From Bacillota bacterium (GTDB taxonomy: Bacteria; Bacillota; Clostridia; Saccharofermentanales; UBA5734): 6,173 nt of DNA. Below the pieces are notes generated by a model. That model had not been told where the DNA came from, did not search any database, and worked only from the letters and a program-made list of their open reading frames with translations. The stretch spans positions 1 through 6,173 of the forward strand of contig JAEXPB010000192.1 in the NCBI GenBank assembly GCA_023438965.1, given 5' to 3'. Positions 1-6,010 of this stretch are shown here, piece after piece (the stretch's first letter is position 1; each line of letters begins with the position of its first letter). Both the position numbers and the translations under genes were made by a program.

Positions 1-233
1 TGCTCGAACTGTCGGATGACCTGGTCACCGAAAACATCCCGGCCGATTCGCCCGACCATCTGGACAGCGGCCCCCAGCCGAACGGCAGCCACCGCCTGGT
101 TGGCGCCCTTGCCGCCGGTGCTGGTGCCGAAGCCATATCCGGTGATGGTTTCACCTGGCCGCGGCAACCGATCGGCGGTTATCCGGAAATCGTAAATGAT
201 GCTGCCGACCACCACAATGTTTGCGCGCTGCAT
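1..233 (-). CDS. Ribokinase-like PfkB family sugar kinase, N-terminal part (runs off the left edge)
   Basis: The first 77 codons of a cytoplasmic carbohydrate kinase that would transfer phosphate from ATP to a sugar hydroxyl. Visible are the first strand VVVGS (residues 7-11) with sugar-contacting Asp15, the lid-region motif RLPRPGET (22-29), and the PfkB signature GGKGANQAVA (40-49) followed by RLGA and VGRIGRD (60-66). The catalytic Asp and the ATP site lie in the missing C-terminal part. The ATG at 233 is chosen because AGGAG (245-241) sits 7 nt upstream; the other ATG at 238 is out of frame. The gene follows the SDR gene by 26 nt, so the two are probably co-transcribed. E. coli RbsK has GSINAD where this protein has GSIIYD, so the ribose-site Asn is replaced by Ile13 and the substrate may not be ribose. 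Family assignment is secure; substrate is unknown. Confidence 0.92.
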   Translation of the reverse strand, partial: MQRANIVVVGSIIYDFRITADRLPRPGETITGYGFGTSTGGKGANQAVAAVRLGAAVQMVGRIGRDVFGDQVIRQFE

Positions 234-259
234 CGCATAGCTCCTTTCGCGTCGAATGG

Positions 260-1045
260 TCAGAAATCGCGGGCGTAGCCGCAAGTCCAGCCGCCATCGA
301 CGGTCAGCACGGTGCCGGTCACATAGGCCGCCTCGTCGCAGGCCAGGTAAAGCGCCGCATAGGCGATGTCGTCCGGTTTGCCCGGCCGGTGCTGCGGAAT
401 GTGCGACAGCATGGCCTCGGCTTTGGCCGGATCATTATAGATCAGGCGGGCGGTCCCCTCCATCATGATCGATCCCGGCGCGATGGCATTGACCCGGATC
501 TGGTTTTCCGCCAGCTCCAAAGCCATCGCCCGCGTCAGATTGATTACGCCGGCCTTGGCCGCCGTGAACGCGCATTGACGGCGAAACGGCACCAGGCCGA
601 CTACCGAGGAGATATTGATGATGTTGCCGCCACCGGCCTGGATGATGTACGGGATCGCCGCCTTGCTGCAGAAATAGACGCCGTTCAAGTCGACATCGAT
701 GATCCGGCGCCACTGCTCATCATCGAAGTCCTGGATCGGGAAACGTTTGTCCGGGCCGACATTGATGCCCGCGTTATTAACGAGCACGTCGATGCGGCCG
801 AAGGCGGCGACGATCGCCGCCATCGCTTGAGCCGCGCTGGCCTGGCTGGTGACATCCAGGCTGAAATACTGCGCAGAAAGTCCTTCCTGGCGGATCGCCT
901 CCACGGTTGCCTGCCCGCTGGCCCGGTCAAGATCGCTAACTGCCACGGCGGCGCCATTCCGGGCAAAACAGATTGCCATCGCCCGGCCAATGCCGCCGCC
1001 CGCTCCGGTAATGATCACCGTCTTGTTCCTAAAGTCAGCTTGCAT
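260..1045 (-). CDS. Short-chain dehydrogenase/reductase (SDR) with Phe in place of the catalytic Tyr
   Basis: A 261-residue classical-length SDR, expected to be a cytoplasmic NAD(H)-linked sugar or polyol oxidoreductase. The cofactor motif TGAGGGIG is at residues 13-20. Asp38 closes the second strand (VSDLD), which favours NAD(H) over NADP(H). Then come LDVT (63-66), NNAG (90-93), active-site Asn121 (DLNGV), Ser147 (SSVVG) and Lys164 (TAAKAG). The position four residues before the Lys, normally the catalytic Tyr, is Phe160 (codon TTC, 568-566). The C-terminus is DGGWTCGYARDF. The start is set at the ATG at 1045 because AGGTGA (1056-1051) lies 5 nt before it. An in-frame GTG at 1054 would add three residues but is itself part of that ribosome binding site. 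It heads the leftward operon with the PfkB kinase. Fold assignment is very secure; substrate and direction of catalysis are not. Confidence 0.93.
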   Translation of the reverse strand: MQADFRNKTVIITGAGGGIGRAMAICFARNGAAVAVSDLDRASGQATVEAIRQEGLSAQYFSLDVTSQASAAQAMAAIVAAFGRIDVLVNNAGINVGPDKRFPIQDFDDEQWRRIIDVDLNGVYFCSKAAIPYIIQAGGGNIINISSVVGLVPFRRQCAFTAAKAGVINLTRAMALELAENQIRVNAIAPGSIMMEGTARLIYNDPAKAEAMLSHIPQHRPGKPDDIAYAALYLACDEAAYVTGTVLTVDGGWTCGYARDF

Positions 1046-1152
1046 GGCATTCACCTGTCATCTCTCGTACCGCGCCGTTCAGGCGGCGGTCATCCGGCTG
1101 GCGGATCGGATTAAGGTCTGCAGATCGGACTTGCCGGGTATTCGCTGGTTGT
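1046..1152 (-). other. 5' leader of the SDR-kinase transcript
   Basis: About 100 nt of leader is predicted between the leftward promoter and the SDR start. It is GC-rich, unlike the promoter region beside it. It contains a small perfect hairpin: ATCCG (1092-1096), a 5-nt loop, and CGGAT (1102-1106). A second weak stem is CGCCG (1073-1077) with CGGCG (1084-1088). GATCGGA is repeated at 1104-1110 and 1123-1129. None of these is strong enough to name a riboswitch or an attenuator, and no open reading frame with a ribosome binding site was seen. Confidence 0.4.
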
Positions 1153-1181
1153 ATTCTAGCATGGCGCCTGATTATTGTCTA
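1153..1181 (-). promoter_or_regulatory. Predicted sigma-70 promoter for the leftward SDR-kinase operon
   Basis: On the minus strand, TAGACA (1181-1176; 5 of 6 to TTGACA) is followed after exactly 17 bp by TAGAAT (1158-1153; 5 of 6 to TATAAT). Transcription would begin near 1146, leaving about 100 nt of leader before the SDR start. The -35 box lies inside the left operator-like copy (1174-1185), so a bound repressor would block it. Predicted by eye. Confidence 0.65.
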
Positions 1182-1231
1182 TATTTTTATCTATATATTG
1201 TCGACAATCTATATATTTGATAATCGACATA
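1174..1231. promoter_or_regulatory. Operator-like cluster: palindrome ATTGTCGACAAT with two degraded copies at 23-bp spacing
   Basis: The centre is the perfect 12-bp palindrome ATTGTCGACAAT (1197-1208). With one mismatched pair it extends to 22 bp (1192-1213), with TATA on both sides. Exactly 23 bp to the left is ATTGTCTATATT (1174-1185; 9 of 12 identical), and exactly 23 bp to the right is ATAATCGACATA (1220-1231; 8 of 12). The left copy overlaps the leftward -35 box and the right copy ends 6 bp before the rightward -35 box. The TTGTC-GACAA form resembles operators of GntR-family (FadR/FCD) regulators, which often control sugar and sugar-acid operons. That family link is inference, since no regulator gene is in the window. 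Confidence 0.6.
1189..1217. repeat. 11-bp direct repeat flanking the central operator palindrome
   Basis: ATCTATATATT occurs perfectly at 1189-1199 and again at 1207-1217, an 18-bp offset. The two copies overlap the edges of the 12-bp palindrome. They probably reflect the symmetric AT-rich flanks of an operator rather than a mobile-element footprint. Confidence 0.6.
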
Positions 1232-1237
1232 TTTTTC

Positions 1238-1266
1238 TTGACTTTGTCATGAACCGGGACCATAAT
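1238..1266 (+). promoter_or_regulatory. Predicted sigma-70 promoter for the rightward glycosidase operon
   Basis: TTGACT (1238-1243; 5 of 6 to TTGACA) is separated by exactly 17 bp from CATAAT (1261-1266; 5 of 6 to TATAAT). Initiation would fall near 1273, giving a leader of about 50 nt before the ATG at 1323. The AT-rich run just upstream could serve as an UP element. The right operator-like copy lies immediately upstream of the -35 box. Predicted by eye. Confidence 0.72.
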
Positions 1267-1269
1267 TTA

Positions 1270-1294
1270 ACCTGTCACGCAATGTTCCACAGGT
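1270..1294. repeat. Inverted repeat ACCTGT-N13-ACAGGT at the rightward transcription start
   Basis: ACCTGT (1270-1275) and ACAGGT (1289-1294) are perfect 6-bp inverted arms separated by 13 nt, beginning at about the predicted +1. They could be a hairpin at the 5' end of the mRNA or spaced half-sites for a second regulator. There is no U-tract, so it is not a terminator. It could be chance. Confidence 0.35.
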
Positions 1295-1308
1295 ATCTGA
1301 TCATCGGG

Positions 1309-1315
1309 AAGGGGG
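1309..1315 (+). promoter_or_regulatory. Strong ribosome binding site AAGGGGG
   Basis: AAGGGGG lies 7 nt before the ATG at 1323 and fixes that start. An almost identical site (AAAGGGGG, 3411-3418) lies 8 nt before the next gene, so the two large proteins may be translated at similar rates. Confidence 0.75.
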
Positions 1316-1322
1316 ATTTTCC

Positions 1323-3377
1323 ATGGTTACTTTATCGAATGCCGGTCTCCGTTGTGATCTGGATCAGCAGGGACGAATCATCTGGCTGGAGAATCGGCAA
1401 AGCAGTGGCGGCAATATCATTAAAACGCCGGTTGATCTGTTCAAAGCAGTGCTGCACCGCGGCGGCAACTGGGAAGATGTCGCATTCCAGGACCGTCAAT
1501 CGATAACGGTTTCCGGCGGCGGCGACCAGGCCCGGGTGGTTGTCCATGGCATGCAAACGCGGATGGGCTTAAGCGACATCGACCTGACCCTGACCCTGGC
1601 GCTGGATGGCGGGCAGCTGGTTTTCGGCGCCGAAATTGCCAACCATTCGGATGCGACGCTCAATGATTTCTATTATCCCTGCCTCGGCGCCATCGACTCG
1701 CTGGGCCATGGCCGGCCGGACCTGATCTATCCGGATCGCGGCGGCGTCAAGTACATCAATGTCTGCGAGACGCTGGCCGATCTGGACCAGTATGACAGCT
1801 GGCAGACGATCGCCGCGCCCTATCCCTGGTGGCTGTCGATGAGCTGGATGATGCTGACCGACGGCGACCAATGCCTCTATTACGGCAGTCACGATGATTT
1901 GTTCCATGCCTGCACGCTGCGCGCCGTCGGCAGCGACCGGCGCGACGTCACGCTGGAGGTCGACAAGATGGCCTTCGTCAAGCCGGGCGAGACCTGGCAG
2001 GCGCCGGCCGCCGTCGTCAGCCTGTACCAGGGTTCCTGGCGCCAGGGCGCGGACATATACGGCCAGTGGGCCCGGCAATGGTGGCAGCCTTGCCAGCCGC
2101 GCGAGTGGGTGCGCGACATGACCGGCTATTTTCTGGTCATCAACAAGCAACAGTTCGGCGATGAGTTGTGGCCCTACGCCAGGATCCCCGAGCTCTGGGA
2201 ACGCGCCCAGGCACATGGCTTTGATACATTGGGCTTGTTCGGCTGGTATGACGGCGGGCACGACAATGGCTACCCGCATCTCGAGCCCAGCGCTTCCATG
2301 GGCGGCGAGGCGCTCCTGCGGGAGAAGATCCGGCTAGTGCGCGCTGCCGGCGGCCGGGTGACGCTGTATCAGAACGGCCACCTGCTGGATCCGAACAGCC
2401 GCTACTACCAGGAGCACGGCCGCGAGGTCGAAGGCATCACCCGCTGGGGCACGCCTTATCAGGACCAATACTGTAAATACCACAACAGCGATTTCCTGCA
2501 TTTCTTCAGCAGCAAAAAATTCCTGGCGGTCTGCCCTTCGGTGGAATCCTACCACGAAGTGCTTGCCGGAACGACTGACGATGTCCATGACTTCGGTGCC
2601 GATGGCATCCTGATCGACCAGATCGGCGGCATCTACCCGATGCCCTGCTTTAACGAAAAGCATAATCACATGCTGAACAAGCCGTCCCTGTCGTATACGC
2701 AAGGCCGCCTGAAAATGCTGCGGCGCATTCGCCGTCAGGCTGACCGGTACGCGGATTACGCCTTTATGACCGAAACCGTGTCCGATGCTTATTCCGCCTA
2801 CCCGGACGCCCTGCACAGCGTGGGTGCGCATCCCGGCCGCCCGGGCGAGCGTGTCGGCATCGGCCAGGCCGGCGACCTGCCGCCCAAGTGCATCATGATG
2901 CCCGAGCCGTACCGCTATATCTTTCCGGAAACGATCATTACCATCCGCAATCCCAAACCGCATGTTGCGCCGCGTACAGCTGGCTATGCTTTTGTTTTCG
3001 GCTTCCGCTACGAGCTGGAATTGCGCTATCTGGCCGATCTGGAGTTCATCTGTGCGGACCGGCAGCCGGAATGGCGGGACAAGGCCCGGGCGATCAGCGA
3101 TCTGCGGAAAAAATACGGCAGTTTTCTCCTGCGCGGCGCCTTCCGGGCCGACGAGGGACTCGACCTTGACAACGATGCCGTTATCGGCGCGGTCTATGCG
3201 GACGGTGCGGTGAAAGCGATCGCCTTATGGAACGACAGCGATGCCGAACAATCATTCCAGCTCGCTCTCGAAGGCCATTCCGTCACCGGCTGGGCGGATG
3301 TCCGCGGCGAATACGCCGGCGTCCCCGCAAGCATCGGCGCCCAGGATGTGATGATCGTCTTTACTGCCGCGCAATAG
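1323..3377 (+). CDS. Predicted cytoplasmic glycosidase-like TIM-barrel protein of uncertain family (DUF6259-like)
   Basis: A 684-residue protein with no signal peptide or membrane segment, so probably cytoplasmic. It reads as three parts. An N-terminal beta-rich region (about 1-255) has the segment YPWWLSMSWMMLTDGDQ (167-183). A probable (beta/alpha)8 barrel (about 265-600) has strand-end motifs GLFGWYDGGHDNGYPHL (304-320), VTLYQNGHLLDP (346-357), GADGILIDQIGG (425-436) and FMTETVSDAY (481-490). A small C-terminal beta domain (about 610-684) follows. Asp432 and Glu484 sit where glycosidase barrels carry catalytic acids, but that is my inference. The overall pattern recalls large proteins annotated as DUF6259; I cannot confirm this without a profile search. 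It heads the rightward operon, 49 nt before a GH36-type gene, which supports glycoside processing. The exact reaction is unknown. Confidence 0.8.
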   Translation: MVTLSNAGLRCDLDQQGRIIWLENRQSSGGNIIKTPVDLFKAVLHRGGNWEDVAFQDRQSITVSGGGDQARVVVHGMQTRMGLSDIDLTLTLALDGGQLVFGAEIANHSDATLNDFYYPCLGAIDSLGHGRPDLIYPDRGGVKYINVCETLADLDQYDSWQTIAAPYPWWLSMSWMMLTDGDQCLYYGSHDDLFHACTLRAVGSDRRDVTLEVDKMAFVKPGETWQAPAAVVSLYQGSWRQGADIYGQWARQWWQPCQPREWVRDMTGYFLVINKQQFGDELWPYARIPELWERAQAHGFDTLGLFGWYDGGHDNGYPHLEPSASMGGEALLREKIRLVRAAGGRVTLYQNGHLLDPNSRYYQEHGREVEGITRWGTPYQDQYCKYHNSDFLHFFSSKKFLAVCPSVESYHEVLAGTTDDVHDFGADGILIDQIGGIYPMPCFNEKHNHMLNKPSLSYTQGRLKMLRRIRRQADRYADYAFMTETVSDAYSAYPDALHSVGAHPGRPGERVGIGQAGDLPPKCIMMPEPYRYIFPETIITIRNPKPHVAPRTAGYAFVFGFRYELELRYLADLEFICADRQPEWRDKARAISDLRKKYGSFLLRGAFRADEGLDLDNDAVIGAVYADGAVKAIALWNDSDAEQSFQLALEGHSVTGWADVRGEYAGVPASIGAQDVMIVFTAAQ

Positions 3378-3410
3378 TCGTCCAGCCGGCTGTTCAGGAA
3401 GCGGATTTTT

Positions 3411-3418
3411 AAAGGGGG
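3411..3418 (+). promoter_or_regulatory. Strong ribosome binding site AAAGGGGG for the GH36-type gene
   Basis: AAAGGGGG lies 8 nt upstream of the ATG at 3427 and fixes that start. The 49-nt gap it sits in holds no terminator: the 10-bp palindrome CAGCCGGCTG (3383-3392) can form only a tiny stem and has no T-run directly after it. Read-through from the upstream gene is therefore expected. Confidence 0.75.
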
Positions 3419-3426
3419 AACCAATC

Positions 3427-5583
3427 ATGTCACCAGACGCCGCCCAGGCTTTCACGGATGTTTTCGTCAGCGAAAGCCCGGAAATAACCGTCAGCTACCG
3501 CAGCGCCGGCTTTGTCTGCGAAGAGGGCCTGCGCCAGGGCCGCTGGGTCACCCTGTCCTACAATGCCAGCGGTTATCTGATGGCAGCCAACAACCGTCCC
3601 GCCCCACCCTACATGAAGCCGGACAATTTCGCCGAACCGCAGGCTTTCGCCCTGAATGTGGACGGCCAGGACCTGCTCTCCCATTGGCAATGGGGCGGCA
3701 TAACCATCAGCCGGGATGGCGGGACCGTCCGCGCCTGCGTGACGCTCCGCCATGCGATCCGGCCGGTACAGGTGCTGATCCGGACGGTATTGGACGGCAC
3801 GCCGGTCATGACCCGTACCCTCGAGGTGGAGAACACCGGCACTCGCCCGGCAGCGCTGGCCGGTCTGGCGCCGCTGGCCGGCGGCGTGCAGCAGATCAGC
3901 TATGCCCGGCAGCGTGTGGCAACCGGCGACCGCCCCTATCGACTCGGTATCATGCTGCAGTCCACCTGGGGCAACGAAGGGGATTTCCGCTGGGTTGACC
4001 TCCCGCCGGCCGGATATTCCGTTTATGGCCGCTACCGCCGCGACCGTCACCGTCACCCCTTTTTCGTGCTCGAGAACCGGATCACCGGCGAATGCTTCAT
4101 CAGCCAGCTGGCCTGGTCCGGCGGCTATGCCTTCGATTTTGACCTGAACGATGAGCCAGTCGGGACCGCGGCACTTGCCATGAAGATCCGGCTTGACGCG
4201 CCGGCGCCGCTGCGCATGCTGGCCGCCGGCGAAAAGTACGCCAGCCCGGCGGTCCATTTCGGCGCAGTCTTCGGCGGCCTGGACCCGGCGGTCCAGGCGA
4301 TGCACGACCATATCCGCGCCAGCGTCCTGCTGCCGCCGACCCGGGGCGTCAGCGGCTGGATCGAAGCGGGCATCGGACCGGAATACGACATGGATCTGGA
4401 TTCCACCATCCAGTCCATCGAGCACGCGGCCAGCCTGGGCGCCGAAGTTTTCTTTGTTGACGCCGGCTGGTATGTCGGACCCAACGAAGAAGACAAATGG
4501 TGGCCGCGCTGCGGCGACTGGCGTTTCGACGAACGCCGCTATCCCCAGGGCATCGGCCAGGTCCGCGATCTGGCCCACCAGAAGGGTCTGCTGTTCGGCA
4601 TGTGGATGGACGCGGAGCGTATTGGTCCGGAAAGCCGCTGCTGGCAGGAACATAGCGACTGGCTGGCCACCGATTACAACGGCCGGAAAAACGCCGCCGG
4701 GCTATTGAACCTGGCCGATCCGCAGGTCGCGGCCTGGATGGAGGAGCAGATTGTCTTCCTGATCGAGAATTACCAGATCGATATGTTCCGCCTCGATTAC
4801 AACGTCGGCTTCCAGTCCGGCATCGCCTGCAATGAACGCGATGGTTTCCTGGAAAACACTTTCAGCCGCTATTACGAAAATGTCTATGCGTTGTACCGGC
4901 GTCTGCGCGCCAGATATCCGCAGGTAATCTTCGAGAACTGCGCCGGCGGCGGCGGGCGCACCGACCTGGGCATGCTGGCCGGCTTTACCCACAGCTGGGT
5001 GACCGATTGGCAGATCCACCCCAACGCCTTCCGGATCACCAATGGCATGACCATGGCTTTGCCGCCGGAAACAGTCGATCGGCTGATCGGCGGTCAGGCG
5101 GCCTATCTGACCGGCGACATCCGGACCCAGATCCGCAACCTGCTCTTCGCCCGGCCGACAATCGGCTGCATCAAGCCCGCCCAGGCTCCGGCCAATCCTT
5201 GGCAGGTCGACATCATCCGCCATCATGTGGAGATTTACAAGCAATTCGTCCGGCCGATGCAGCGTGAATCGCGGATTTTCCATCACACCCCGGAACTCCC
5301 GGGCTCCCCGTCCGGCTTCGGCATCCTGGAACTGGACCATCGCGATGGTTCACGGGGTATGCTGGGCGTGTTCCGTCTGGCTGGACCCGAGTGCCCGGAA
5401 GTGACGGTCTATTTGCGCGGTATCGATGCGGCCAGACAGTTCCGGGTCACTTTCGACAACAGCGGCGCCGACTGCCTGATGAGCGGCCGGCAGCTCAGCC
5501 AGGAGGGACTGCGGATCCGCCTGGACGGCGCGCTGACCAGCGAGCTGGTCCTTTACGAAGCAATCCAGCCAGAAAACAAGTGA
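3427..5583 (+). CDS. GH36-type (clan GH-D) alpha-galactosidase-like glycoside hydrolase
   Basis: A 718-residue enzyme of normal GH36 length with no signal peptide, so it should act on imported alpha-linked glycosides in the cytoplasm. An N-terminal beta-supersandwich (about 1-300) is followed by a (beta/alpha)8 barrel (about 310-610) and a C-terminal beta domain (about 625-718). Clan motifs in order are FFVDAGWY (342-349), GMWMDAERIGPES (391-403), FRLDYN (454-459; Asp457 is the expected nucleophile), ENCAGGGGRTDLGML (503-517) and SWVTDW (523-528; Asp527 is the expected acid/base). GH36 is a retaining family working by double displacement. Classical members read KWDMN around the nucleophile, WFG after the aspartates of the first motif, and EPEMVNPDS in the second. 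These differences suggest a divergent subgroup whose substrate need not be a plain alpha-galactoside. The stop codon overlaps the ribosome binding site of the cupin gene. Confidence 0.9.
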   Translation: MSPDAAQAFTDVFVSESPEITVSYRSAGFVCEEGLRQGRWVTLSYNASGYLMAANNRPAPPYMKPDNFAEPQAFALNVDGQDLLSHWQWGGITISRDGGTVRACVTLRHAIRPVQVLIRTVLDGTPVMTRTLEVENTGTRPAALAGLAPLAGGVQQISYARQRVATGDRPYRLGIMLQSTWGNEGDFRWVDLPPAGYSVYGRYRRDRHRHPFFVLENRITGECFISQLAWSGGYAFDFDLNDEPVGTAALAMKIRLDAPAPLRMLAAGEKYASPAVHFGAVFGGLDPAVQAMHDHIRASVLLPPTRGVSGWIEAGIGPEYDMDLDSTIQSIEHAASLGAEVFFVDAGWYVGPNEEDKWWPRCGDWRFDERRYPQGIGQVRDLAHQKGLLFGMWMDAERIGPESRCWQEHSDWLATDYNGRKNAAGLLNLADPQVAAWMEEQIVFLIENYQIDMFRLDYNVGFQSGIACNERDGFLENTFSRYYENVYALYRRLRARYPQVIFENCAGGGGRTDLGMLAGFTHSWVTDWQIHPNAFRITNGMTMALPPETVDRLIGGQAAYLTGDIRTQIRNLLFARPTIGCIKPAQAPANPWQVDIIRHHVEIYKQFVRPMQRESRIFHHTPELPGSPSGFGILELDHRDGSRGMLGVFRLAGPECPEVTVYLRGIDAARQFRVTFDNSGADCLMSGRQLSQEGLRIRLDGALTSELVLYEAIQPENK

Positions 5584-5595
5584 GGTAATGCGCAA

Positions 5596-6006
5596 GTGAA
5601 ACAGGGAAAAATCATCAATTCCTGGGAAGTAAAGCCCTTTGTCGTCGACGCGACCTATTCGTCGCGCATGCTGCTGGATGATGTTGTCGCGGGCGCCAAA
5701 ACCATCAACATCAATGAGGGCGTCCTGAAAGGCGGCCAGCGCACCGGCGGCGGCAGCCATGAAAAGGACGAGATCTACTATGTTGTCAGCGGCAAAGCCA
5801 CGATCTACCTGGATCAGGAGCCCGGCGACATCCAGGCCGGCAGCCTGGTTTTCATCCCCGGCGGCGTGCATCATTATCTGGTCAACCAGAGCGCGACCGA
5901 GGATTTTGTGATCCTGACCTTCTGGCAGAATGCGGCGGACAACGAAGTCTACAATGTCCGGGTGCAAGCCTGGGGCAAATCGTTTAAAACAATCGACGAG
6001 GATTGA
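5596..6006 (+). CDS. Small single-domain cupin protein
   Basis: A 136-residue cupin_2-type beta-barrel. Motif 1 appears as [15 protein letters not shown] (52-66) with His55 and Glu59 as candidate metal ligands; the first His of the usual HxH is Gly53. Motif 2 matches the consensus fully, [16 protein letters not shown] (82-97), with ligand His93. The start is GTG at 5596, 9 nt after GAGGT (5582-5586); the ATG at 5588 is out of frame and stops after three codons. The gene is 12 nt after the GH36-type gene and 4 nt before the dehydrogenase, so it is translationally linked to both. Single-domain cupins in sugar operons can be isomerases, epimerases, mutarotase-like proteins or sugar sensors. The sequence does not say which applies here. 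Confidence 0.9.
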   Translation: MKQGKIINSWEVKPFVVDATYSSRMLLDDVVAGAKTININEGVLKGGQRTGGGSHEKDEIYYVVSGKATIYLDQEPGDIQAGSLVFIPGGVHHYLVNQSATEDFVILTFWQNAADNEVYNVRVQAWGKSFKTIDED

Positions 6007-6010
6007 GCAA

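Noticed and set aside
221..1114. 297-codon plus-strand frame opposite the SDR gene
   Set aside because: Antisense shadow of a well-supported SDR; it has no family motifs.
1189..1217. Direct repeats read as a target-site duplication or attachment site
   Set aside because: The copies are only 18 bp apart with a palindrome between them and no mobile-element gene nearby, so symmetric operator flanks explain them better.
1198..1506. 102-codon plus-strand frame starting in the AT-rich control region
   Set aside because: It begins inside the operator cluster, upstream of the predicted transcription start, and overlaps the 1323 gene in another frame.
3383..3392. Palindrome CAGCCGGCTG between the two large genes, considered as a terminator
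   Set aside because: Only three base pairs could close around a CCGG loop and no T-tract follows directly; the short gap and strong next ribosome binding site favour read-through.
3430..4653. 407-codon open frame on the minus strand, opposite the GH36-type gene
   Set aside because: The translation has no recognisable motifs and lies fully antisense to a gene with clear clan GH-D motifs. Long antisense frames are expected in GC-rich coding DNA.
5644..5649. GTCGAC resembling the operator core, inside the cupin gene
   Set aside because: Only the six-base core matches; GTCGAC also occurs near 689-694 within the SDR gene and is expected by chance in GC-rich coding sequence.
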